NCBI GenBank assembly: GCA_946894095.1
Contig: OX335641.1
Location: 9,628,501-9,692,500, forward strand
Source: Incurvaria masculella
Taxonomy: Eukaryota; Arthropoda; Insecta; Lepidoptera; Incurvariidae
Direction: 5' to 3'
DNA length: 64,000 nt
In this document: in pieces, positions 32,891-45,500 of the stretch
Layout: each line of letters starts with the position of its first letter
Position numbering within the stretch: the first letter of the stretch is position 1
Program-made: the position numbers and the translations under genes
The notes under the pieces: generated by a model
What the model was told of the DNA's origin: nothing
The model's input: the letters and a program-made list of their open reading frames with translations, nothing else
Databases searched by the model: none

Positions 32891-35800
32891 CTATAAAAAA
32901 ATACATTACATGAGAGCATACTCTAGGGCGGCATGTTAAATACACATAATTCTACAAAAGCCGGGTAACGATTGGCGCTTGGCGGGTGGCGATTGGAAAG
33001 AATATTATGGTCTTTATCATAGCACTATCTCAAGAGTGAATCTTTGTTTGATAATCACAATAACAAGCTTATCCATACTAAAATCATAAATTCGAACTTA
33101 ACTTTGTCTGTCTGTTGCGTTTTCACGCATTAACCATTGAACCAATTTTGATGAAATTTGGTAAAAGGAAATGTGTGCCTTGGGAAAGGACATAGGCTAC
33201 TTTTTATGGCGAAAATTGAACTCAGAGTGTGACATGGGGGATTAGAGTTTGCAGGGGAAACTCGTATAACATTAAATGTTAGGTTAAGCCCGACATAAGT
33301 CCGAAACGACATTGATCCTACCGGAGACAGGTACCTCTGCTATTATGTTAAATATTTGATAACATAAGATGCAAACCTTCAACTAGCTCCATGGCACTGA
33401 CGACATCCTTGTCGAGCGCGCAGGCCGGCCGCCACTCCGCCGCGCCGCTCGCCTCCGGGAGAGGCTCCAGCGCACTTCGTTCGCTCTCTGCATGCATGCA
33501 AACAATTACGCAGGGTCTCTGCTAGCTTAATGTTTCTGTTATAGTAGAGATCATGTTATAACCCCTAATGATAATAGGTAATACCGTGCCATATATTGTT
33601 TAATCACCAATTTAAAGAAGGGTTAGGTAGTTATGTACGTTAGGCCTGTTTTGAATTGCTTACTAAATGTGTATAGGTGTTGAAAAGCTTCATCAGAGAA
33701 GATCAGTTTGCGGATAAGAGAAACAACTTCAAATAAAATCAATACTTGCGCTGGTTTTAGGCCCGGGAGGTTTCCGTCAATATTCTCACTCACGCATTGA
33801 CAGTCCACAAAATGACGTGGGCCTTATCGTCGTACTATACCTGAGTCGATTTTAGATGAACGCTGGTTAACGTAGAGGCGACCACACCAGCTCTTTGCTC
33901 TACTTCTCCTGTTTGTTGGGTCGCAACTACGACTCAATCATCTATCGCTAGTTTGACGCTCTCTGATCATTGAATACAATGAAATAACGCAATACCTGAG
34001 TTGTGTTAGGGCGAATGTCAGTTCTCGACTTTATCTTTTGTCGCCTTTCTCTGATCATAGAGTAAAATGGCACACAATACCTGAGTCTTGTTCGAGAGAG
34101 CGTCGATTGGCGTGGAGACGTCTTGCCTTGTTCCGCAGTTCCTCGCTCTGCTTCTCCTCTTGGCTGTTTGCGCGTAGCCACGACTCAATCTTCTGTCGCC
34201 ACTCCCTGAACATGAAATATCGAATGTAAACATCTCAATAACGCCGTCCTTGGTTATATATTGTTTAGCTGCACGGAGGCTCTAGCAAGCTGTTCTTTAT
34301 TGCGTGAAATGACTTCACTAACAGTTGAATCCGTTTCAATCAGGGAGGTTACGACCGTGGTAATCTCTAAGTATGTATTTATGTTGCTTCCAAATGACCT
34401 AATCGTAATATTAGATAACTACATACCTAATAGGTGTTCTCAGTTTTTCACAGAGGAGGGAATATATTTGCAAAGTGTGCATACGTACTTGGGTTTACTG
34501 GTGGGCTGCGCGAGCTGTGAGTCGGGCTCGGCGATGGTGGTGGGGAGTGGGGCGGCGGGTGGTGGCGCGGGGCGAGGGGAGGCGGCGCGCTCGCGATCCG
34601 CCGGCGGGATCTCCAGCCGGGCACGCGCAGCGCCGCGACGCGACCACGACCTGTCTGTTCAAGCATTCACAAAAGGGTTCAAAATAGAGTCCTCTGGCCC
34701 AAGAAGCAGTAGAAAGCAGGGTGTCAGAATTCCATATGGCTCACGAAACAAATAACAGTTAAGGCGGCCCAACCCGGCGGGCCTAACTCATTCGCGGGCA
34801 CGGTAAAAAATCGTGCTGTTGCGCTCTTGGACCTTCTCTGTTTCAAAGAATAAGACAGGCTCCGTGATGAGGAAGATGCAACATGTCCACAAAAAAGACA
34901 ATGTGCATAGTGTGTGATTTGGTAAGATTTACGAAAATTTTAATTTCAAAATGACTGATAGCTAAAAGTAAACCACGACCGCTGTAGTCAAAAATCTAAC
35001 AAAAACCAAATAGATCATAAATTTTGATTAAATAAGCTATGTCTGATGACTAATCTTTTTAAGATGTTCTTACTTTATCATTGCGTAATCCACCTCCAAA
35101 GTTATCGTATAAAACGCGCGAAAAATTCGAACTTTCGGACCTTATAACTTAGAAACCAAACACAATTTTACAATGCCAATGGTCATCAGACATCTAGTTC
35201 GATCAAATAAAGCTATTTTGAGCAAAATTTTGGATCTCTGACAAGAAATATAAGCGTGATCTTCTTTCCCCTTTTGTATGGGGAGATGAGCGGGTTGGGC
35301 CACCTTAAGTGTAGAGTCCTGCCCACGATGTATAGATTCGGTATTAATTCAGGTCTTAGTAAGTAGTAATAGAGAGTCGTATTCACTACGTATAATATTC
35401 ACAACGTATAACCTTATTTTTTTCCAAAAAATTAAAACCATGCATAACGTATAATAGTCACAACGTATAATGTTATACGTTGTGCATAAGTTTAAAAATA
35501 ATATAAACTCTTTGCATCATGCAGAACGTATAATAGTCACAACGTATAATATTCCTAACATGAATTCACAAAAAAAGAAAACCATGCAGAACGTATAATA
35601 TGCCAAGAAGCACTGCATAAAGCGCCCTAACAACGATACATTTAAGGCTGAAATTGCTACGAATAGATATCTGTTGAAGAGTAACAATTTGCTACAACGC
35701 TAATTGAGACGGTCGAAAAGTCGCGTGCGAGTATAATCTTTAATCTTATATCGATAAGGGCGCTTATCGTATGAAATATTTTAGGATTATATGATATGCA

Positions 35801-38800
35801 TGGTTTTCTTTTTTTGTTAAATAAAGATCATAACATTATACGTTGTGACTATTATACGTTATGCATGGAGAAATAAGTAATTAAATTTTTTGGACTTCTT
35901 CATGCACTACGTATAAGATTATACGATCTGCCGATTATACGTTGTGCATGGATTTAAAATTTTGTTAAAATATGACATTATACGATCTGCATATTATACG
36001 TTATGCCGTTCCCCCGTAATAGAGATGTATTATGTGTAACTGCCAGAAAACTGTAACTTTTCGCGACTCTGTGACTAGAATAAGTAAGAAAGGTTACGGT
36101 CCTTCCTTACGATGCTTTCCATATTATATTTGAAAATCATTTGAAAACAACTCTTCCGCTGCCAGAAACACGTTCAGAATCGTCAACAAAACTGTTTTCG
36201 AAGGCTTTTGTGCTCGACCTTCCGATTTCCCGATGCTTACGGAGCCACCTTTAAGGTGACGAGTGAGCCACGTACCGAGACTGCCCCAGGACTTGCGCTC
36301 GCGCAGCTCGGGGCTGGACGAGAGGCGCAGGAACTCGAGTAGGCCACCCTCGTCGTCGCCGGGGCTCACGCGTGATCGGCGCCGCAGGCTGCCCGTCGGC
36401 GTCACGTCTGCAATGCATGGTACCATAAAGTGTTGGCTACACGACAGGAATACGCCGAATGTGTCTGTTCGTGTTCGATTTACTTTAATTATTCGCACGA
36501 GTTCATCAGTGGGTTGGTGGTTCCAGCTAGTTACGAGCGAGCCAATCGAAACTATTATCTGCGGGAGTAGCCCACCGACTTCTGAACTCTAGCGTGACTA
36601 ATACATAAAGCAAACATCAGGTAGGGAGAGACTCCTTCGGTTCTATCATCACGGGCGTGTCGATTCACCCGCCGCGCAGCGAGCACAGCCCGAACCCGTT
36701 CCTGATGTCCACCAGCAGCTATTTGTACTCCGACACCGGCGTAGTTGCCAAGCTGCCGCCTGAAATATTTAAGGTGGCCCAACCCGGCGGCCTCAACTCA
36801 TTTGCGGGCACGGTACAAAACCGTGCTGTTGCGCTCTGGGACCTTCTTTGTTTCTAAGAATAAGACAGGCTCCGTAATGAGGAAGATGCAACTTGTCCAC
36901 AAAAAAGACAATGTGCATAGTGTATGATTTGGTAAGATTTACGAAAATTTTAATTTCAAAACGACTTATAGCTAAAAGTAAACCACGACCGCTGTAGTCA
37001 AAAATCTAACAAAAACCAAATAGATTATAAATCTTGATTAAATAAGCTATGTCTGATGACTAATCTTTTTAAGATGTTCTTACTTTATCATTGCGTAATC
37101 CACCTCCAAAGTTATTGTATAAAACGCTCGAAAAATCCGAACTTTCGGACGTTATAACTTGGAAACCAAACACAATTTTACAATGCCAATGGTCATCAGA
37201 CATCTACTTCAATCAAATAAAGCTATTTTGAGCAAAATTTTGATTCTCTGACAAGAAATATAGGCGTGATCTTCTTTCCCCTTTTGTATGGGGAGATGAG
37301 CGGGTTGGGCCACCTTAACGGACGCTGTCTAAGCCCCGATTGCACGAAGAGACGGCTGAGTTGATCAATGTTCAAACACGTCACTTTTAGTGAACCGCAT
37401 AGAGTTCCTTCCATACTGTCCATAGAAAGTGACCTGTTTAATCAGACGTTGACGTTGATTTTGATTTTTTGTTCTTTCGTGCACTCGGCCCTAAGACAGC
37501 CTCCACGTCGTCCGAGAGCGTACGTGGCGAAGAGGCGTCGTCGGCCCGCTTGTCGGTAGCGTGTCGGCTCACACGCAGTAAGCGCCGCCCGAGCCCGTTT
37601 CTGATGTCCAACAGTAGTGACTCCATCAGTGACTCGCACTCCGATGCAGGCATGCTCACTAAGCTGCCGCCTGCAATATTTAACGGACGCAGTGGAGACG
37701 ACACGCCGTCTGAGAGTGTACCTGGCGAGGGAGAGGCGTCGTCAGCCCGCTCGTCACTGGCGTGTCGACTCACACGCAGTGATCGCCGCCCGAGCCCGTT
37801 TCTGATGTCCAACAGTAGTGACTCCATCAGCGACTCGCACTCCGATACAGGTGTACTCGCCAAACTGCCGCCTGCAATATTTAAATATATAATTAATAAA
37901 TGCCCCATTTATATTCATCCGTAGTAAGTTCCATGCAGTGCACAAAATGAATTGGTACAATTGCTTAACGCACTCGCCCTTTCTGAGATAAAAAACATAA
38001 ATTAACCTGGTTTGAGCCGCAGCAAGGTGGCAGAGGTTGCGGCGAGGTCGCGTGCTCGCCGTCGCGCCGCAGCCTGCTCCTCGTTTGCGCGTCGCCGCTC
38101 GTTGTCCGCCACCGCCGACCGGAACTTGTGGCAGAACGAGAGGATCACCTGCGGAAATATATCTCTCATTCAAACAGCCATTTCTGAAAAATATATCCAG
38201 TTTTTATGGTTTAGATACTTCGGACTAATCGAGTATGACTGTGGTATTTAATGTGGCAAACAATCCCTATAACTCTCTGCAAGAATTTGTCCAAAGTCCC
38301 TCAGTGAGACCGACATAACTAACAACTGTGCACAAATCTTTCCAATTAAACAATACTACTAAAAATATATACGTAAACATGACGAGATAATCAATACCTA
38401 CCTTGAAACATTCCTCCAGCTTGAAGGAAACAGGATCCTCGCAGAAGAACTCAGCGAGAGACTTTCTGGTCGCCTCCACTTCCTCCATGTCTTTCTGAAG
38501 AGCGGCCGTCTCCCTTTCAGCCACCTGCAGGAAACACTTATAACATGCATTTGGGGCCTCGTTTTGGACGTTCTTTAAACGATAAAAGCGTGAGGCAATT
38601 GTTTGAACAACATTTTGATACCTCTTTTGGTTTATAAGTCAATAATGCTTGCTTAGTAATAAGGGACATATTACTGAGTATAACGTGCTTTTTTCCCCAC
38701 CGTTGGCCACGCTTGTCCAACACAAAATGCTACTAGGGAGGGGGGGTACCCTATCTTCACCCTTTTCATAACGATTGTACTCACAACAAGAAAGTCCCCC

Positions 38801-39530
38801 ATCTGCTGTTTGATCTCGCCCTGCGTGCTCGGCAGCTGAATCTCCTTCTTCACCACACTGATCCGGTTGTCGAGAGTCTTGATCTCGTTGAGCAGCTGCT
38901 CCACGCTCGTCTTGGCCGCGTCCTCCAGCACTCGCACGTCGTCAGCAAAGTGTATCAGATCCTTGTTCTTCTTTTCGGCTTGCTGGAAATGTGCAAAGAG
39001 TGTAATGAAGATGGTTGTCTCCGGAGCGCGAAGACGATGATACCAACATACTAATGACATCAAACAGAAAGTTCAGATATTGCAAAGCAAGAAGCCATAC
39101 CAGCTTTCTGATGAAAAATGCATTTGGGGCTGAGGGCGTGCATTGGAAATATATATCCCAAAGGGTTCATCGAATGGTAAAGGTGGAATATGATTCGCCT
39201 CTTAATTAACAACATTTTTTAAAGATTGTCGCGTGTAGTTTCTAACCGGCCCTAAAAGCATGTTAGCAGAAATTTGTTTCTAAACAAAGAGTTTTATTAA
39301 TGCAGTCGTTTTTAAGAATACCAAATAGCTGTCTGTCAACTTGCTAAGGATAGACCAAGTTCAATAGAGTGTCGGGAATCGACTTGCTGGATCCCTCCAG
39401 GAAGTCGACGGATTGGACTTCTCAGACAAGCAGGTTTGACTCACGTTGTCAACTCACACGCACATTGGAAGAGAGAGAGAGAGAGAGAGAGAGATATATA
39501 TATAGAGAGAGAGAGATAGAGAGAGAGAGA

Positions 39531-39572
<42 letters not shown>

Positions 39573-42500
39573 GAGAGAGGGCAAGAGAGAGATATAGAGG
39601 GCAAAATAAAAGTTCACGCACCAGGGCCACGTAATGCATTAGGTTCATGCCAGGCTTGTTGGCGCGAATATCGGTGAGCTTCTGCAGCGAGCTGAGCTTG
39701 ACGCCGGCGGCTCCGCCCGCGTACCCGCCTGCGTTCAGGAAGTTGCCCGCGATCAGGGCTATGTACAGCACCTCCTGGGGTACACACACATCCGTTATTA
39801 TAATCGGCTAATCGAAATAGGCACGAAAGTGTTCAGTGCAAAGAGGACCGATATGAATGTGATTCTGTACAAGTCTTACAGTCTAAGTCTAGTCGAGGTG
39901 ATAAGTGTTGAGCACGGAGATATCCCACGAAAAGCTTAGAGCATCAGCGAGCGCAATATACCACAGTTGCCCAGTGGTGTGATGCGTCGGCATTCGATAA
40001 TCGAGGTTAAGCAACCCTGGGTGCGTTCTCGATGGGTGACCGTTTCCGACCCTTGGAACTAGCCGTTGTTCGGATTGCATTTAAACTGAGGTGTCAAGAG
40101 GACTGTGGGTGTCATTCCCTGACGAGGTGTCGGGGTTCATTTTTGCCGGGTTGGCATCGCATTGAATTAAAATATGGTCAATGCGGCAATGCAAATTGTA
40201 AGTGTTTCCCATCCAGTACAAAGTAGCCATGTGCAAAAAAAGGAAGGTCTTGGCATGCACCTCGTTCCCATATGGAGTATTGGGTTAATATCATGATATT
40301 AGCCATCCATTTCCAGTTCCATAAAAAATGCCTACTCGTACTAAAAATATATAAAGGGATTTAACAAAAGTTTCACCGTTAATGCCTAAAAAACCTCCCC
40401 TTATAAATCAGCATAACCCATACCAAAGGGCCTTCCGAAATCGGAGATTCTCTTCCTGCTCCGCAAACGTATATTTTAGCATTGGATATATCATATACTT
40501 ACAGGTTGTAGGGAACTTCTCTTGCAGAAGCATAATGAAATCATCCTCAATTTAGACAGTTTAGCTCTGGCAATATATCCAGAAGAGGAGAACCTTCTTA
40601 TATGTTAGGTTAGAGCATGGTCTGACCTGGAGGGCGCGACTGGACATGAGATCATCCCCGGCGACGAGCAGCGCGTTGATGGAGCTCTCCAGGTAGCTGG
40701 TGGTGGACGCGAACTCCTCCTTCAGCAGCATTGCCTCGATTCGGAGCTTGTAACTGCAGCGAACGCACGTTCGGTGATACATTTCGAGTGGCGTACTCAA
40801 ATTCACTGGATTCTCTTCTTAAGCTAGCATGCCAATCAAGAACGTTCAGATGGAATGGACTAAAGACACGCCCGGCAACCGCGTCGCCGACCGTTTGGCT
40901 GGCTGTCATGTAAAACAGAAATTTGTGGTAAATATTTTCATGCAAAAAAACTTTGAAAAATGTGAAGTAACACAAAACTAATTCTCATCTGTGAATATTT
41001 TAATCAATTATTTTGTTATTTCTTCGTAAAACCATAAAAACTATTATGGTGTCGTCCCGCGTCAACTCCTTTATAACGTTTTTGGTGCCAACCACTTTTG
41101 TATACTGTACTGATGTCGACGTACTTGGGTAGGTGAATGAGCTGCAGCAGGAACTTCTCAGCGTTGCCAAGCCGGTTGACGTCGCCGTGGAACGCCTTCA
41201 GCATCTCCGTCTCGTCTAGCTCGGGCAGTATTTTGAGCAGTCCACGCAGCTTCTCCGCGCCGACTTCTTCGTGTCCACCCTCTCGCAGCAGCTGCATGAT
41301 GTCTTCGTTCGAGCTGTGGGTGCGAATGAGCTATAGCATGAACATCTCAGGGTTGCCTAGCCGGTTGACGTTGCTGTCAAATACCTTCAGCATTCTCAGC
41401 CTCTCAATAGAATATGCCCTAATTTTAATGAACTTTATCAAACGCACTATAACGCACTATATCCGCCATCCTCCTTAACTTCCTTCAAAAAAGTAATGCG
41501 CAAAGTTTTAAATTGAAACTTAGAACTTATAATTTTAATGTTAATATATATTTTTTCAATATGATACTTCATTAGCACTACGCCATCATTTGCAGGACAT
41601 ACATTAGGTACATACATTAGGAGTCACCGTGTCCTACACTGGCGGCCGTGAACAGGAAAACGGAGTGTGGGAAGACCACCCGCCAGGTGGGACGACGACA
41701 TCAAGTACGTCGGCGGAAAGCAGTTGTTCCGTACCGCTGAAGGCCGGGAGGACTGGAGGAAAATTGGAGAAGCGTAAGTCCAGCAGTGGACGCAAACACG
41801 CGGACTGACTGACATTAGGTGACTAAATAAAAAAAATAAAAAGATTCCGACGAATTGAGAACCTCCTCCTTTTTTTCGAAGTCGGTTAAAAATATGTACG
41901 TGTCGAGCAGGTATCGTCTAAATTTTATTTTGTTTTGTTTTAAATTTATATTATCTTTAATTTACTTTATCTTAGACATAAGCTTTATCTATAATAAGTA
42001 TGTGAAAGTTTATACATAATCATATTGTGTTTATCTTTAATTAGTGAATATGTCCACCTTGTTTTCTTGCTTCATTTGTTTTAATATGTTTTGAAATGTA
42101 TATAAACCTGAAATAAAAAAAAATATCTGTCTTGTCTAGCTCGGGCAGTATCTTGAGAATCCTCCGCACCAAAATCCTCGATTCTGCCCTTTGGCAGCAA
42201 CTGCATGATGTCCTCGTTCGATCTGTGGATGCGAATGAGCTACAGCAAGAACAACTCAGCGTTGCCGAGCCGGTTGAAGTCGCCGTGGAACGCCTTCAGC
42301 ATCTCCGTCTCGTCTAACTCGGGCTCTCGAGCTTTTTGGCACCCACCTTACCGTGTCCGTCCACCCTCTCGCAGTAGCTGCACAATATCCTTGTTAGAGC
42401 AGTGGCTAGGAATGAGCTGAGTCAGAAATATGTTTATTATTCTGTATTTCAGTATCTTGAGAAGGGTTCAAATTATTCCGTTGAAATTACATTCAAAAGA

Positions 42501-45500
42501 AACCATCCGAGTGCCTGGAGAGTGTCATTGAAATGTAGTTATCTGAGGACCTGTCTCTCTCAAAATGCGAACGGAATAAATTTACCGTGTTTCCATGGAG
42601 TTCAATGTATCTGTGCTAAACAAGTAAGGTCCGCCATGGCACCTAGTTCCCATGTGGTGTGTTGTGCTAATATCGTGTGGTATTAGCCATCCATGTCTAG
42701 TTACATTCAAACAATCTCAAGACGACACAGTATTTCAAAACCGACCAGTTATTACTTTAAACCGTGTAAGGCCACGAATGGAAGTGTCTAACCTGCGGAA
42801 CTGCTTGAGGAAGATGTTCACGTTGAGGCTGCGCTTGCCGTCCAGCAGCGTGATCTCGGTGGGCTCCTTGCGCGGGCGCCGCTCGCTCCCCGCCGCCCCC
42901 GCGCCGTCCGCTCCGCCGCCCGCGCCGCCGCCTCCGCCGCCGCCACCCGCCGCGCTCCGGCCCAGCCGCGGCGATGAACCCGCGGAGCCTGTTGGCTGGA
43001 TCTGAGGCAACGAGCTCATTGTAGATTGTTATACATTTAAGATCAACCTACTCAGAAGTTCTTTAAGTATTGTATTGAATTTTTCAAAGACAAAAGGTTT
43101 TCTCGTCGAAACATAGATTTTAAGTAAGATAAAACTGATGAAAACAAATATACGACTAAAATGATCAGGTTATGATGATTGCTTGGGTCAGCGAATACTG
43201 GGGTGCCTTGGTTACTGTGTTAGCGTCGAAGATTAAATGAGGAATACATTTTAAAACAGTAATTCGCATACTAGAAAATAAGTATAACAGGCGCGGAGGT
43301 GCGGCGCGCGGGGGCGGAGCCACCAGACAGACCAGTTACTGCGCTAACCAAATCCGATACTATAATAATAATAGGCATAATTCTATTAAACCACGGAAAT
43401 ACCTACATTGAGGTAACTTTCAGAGTGTTAAATGGTAGTGCGGGGTTTTCTTCAACAAACTCTAAGCCTTATTTTGATGTGATCGATGTTATAATAAATA
43501 TATATACTGCTCTATAATAAAAAAATAAAATATTCTTTAAACCGTAAAGTTGAATTGAGATGTAGTTCTCGTGTGCTTACTTGCTGGCAGAAGAGTCCTT
43601 CCATCTCGCTCCAGTCGAGCTCCTCCACGGGCGCGTGCTTGTGGCTGGACGCCACCAGCGACCAGATGTTGTGCTGACCTATCACCTGCAAACGTACACA
43701 CATTCACAACAACCACGCAATGACGAATGATTAGATTCCTCCACCGGCTCGTGCTTGTTGCTGGAATCCAACAGCGATCAGATGTTGTGATGACCTATCA
43801 CCTGCAAACGTACACACATTCACAACACCACGCAATGACGAATGATAAGATTCCTCCACCGGCTCGGGCTTGTTGCTGGAATCAAACAATGTTGTGATGA
43901 CCTATCACCTGCAAACGTACACACATTCACAACAAACACGCAATGAAGAATGATTAGATTCCTCCACCAGCTCCTGCTTGTTGCTGAAAGCCAAGAGCAA
44001 CCACATGTTGTGCTGACCTATCACCTACAAACGTGCTTACATTCACGACAACCACGTAATTAGGAAGACATAAAGAGTGGTGGTGGTGGAGTCGACCCTG
44101 AAGGAGACGTTAAATCAGCGAAAAATTAATGTAAAACAATTACCTACTTTAAAATATTGAGCGTACAAACGCACAAACTAAGAGCAATCAGTGGTTCAAC
44201 CATAGACCTGCATGGACTACTATTATTGAATCTCACTTTATTATTGGGTATCTTGTTCCAGTTGATGGTCTTCATCTTGGTCTTGGGCAGCGGCGTCTCC
44301 TGCTGGGGCAGCCGCACGTGGTCGAGCGCGGGCGCGGGCGGCGGGGGTGGTGCGGCGCGCGGGGGTGCGGGCGGGGGAGGCGCCGAGCCGGCGGGCGGCG
44401 CGCACGGCGGCGGAGGAGGAGGGGCAAAACCTGCGGCACATAGTGTTCAGTCACAAGTGTCGCTTTTGTAGTGGATTTTACTATTAAGGTGGCCCTTCCC
44501 GACGGGACTAACTCATTCGCCGCCACGGTACAAAACCGTGCCATTGCGCTCTGGGACCTTCTCTGTTTCAAAGACAAAGACAGGCTCCGTGATGAAGAGG
44601 ATGCAACATGGCTGCTTTGGCGAAAATATTTTTTTCAGCAATTTTTAGGTTAATTCACTCCCGAACTCGAACTCACTCTTACCTGAATGGGCGCCCCCTG
44701 GTCTTCCGTCAAAACATGCAGTATCCATAGAGTCTAAAGCTTCCGTACCTTCACATGCACATGTAAAATCTTTTGCACTTGGTTCGAACAGTACCAAGAA
44801 CAGTTTGCACAGTACGAATTTCGTGAACAGTTTTTTTGTCAGTCTAAATTCGTTGTCGTACAGAATTCACTAACTGCAGTCGCTGGTCGATCTTCACGTA
44901 CATCGTCATAGAGATGATTACGTCCATGGTTTAAACTCACTCAATCGCGAATAGACGGAGCTATGAGATGGGGTTTCGTCACTAAATGCTAAATCTGGCA
45001 ACTCTCTAATTGAAAAGAGCGAGTATTTTCTCGAGTTAAATCCATTGAAATCAGAGGTCTCTAAATACTTAAATGCCATAATATCAGGGATCATTTTATA
45101 TCGCTGCATAACACAGTTTTCAAAGTGACGCCACGATGAAAATACAAATGACAATTTGGCAAATTAAAAAGTAAAATCTTTTCATATAATTCTATTTGAA
45201 TATTTCGTGATTGGTTTTTAATTTCTTGCATTTTTAGTAAACCCCACATATTAGCCCAACACACCGCATCCCGGTCGGAATTTGGTGTCATTACAGGATC
45301 TTCCCTTTATGAGCACTGATACATTGAAATAGATAAAAAACACGGACAGAATTGAATTGCTACTCCGACCATTTTTTCATTCAATGCGATGGTACCAACC
45401 ACCAAGTAGGGGAAGGGAACATACAGTTTTTCAGCTCGCATTTGTTATGAAATGCACTTATCTAACTTAGAAAAGAATGAAGAGAAAGAAAGTGTGCATG

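Noticed and set aside
39369..39677. Frame rich in Arg-Glu repeats
   Set aside because: It is a translation of the (GA)n microsatellite.
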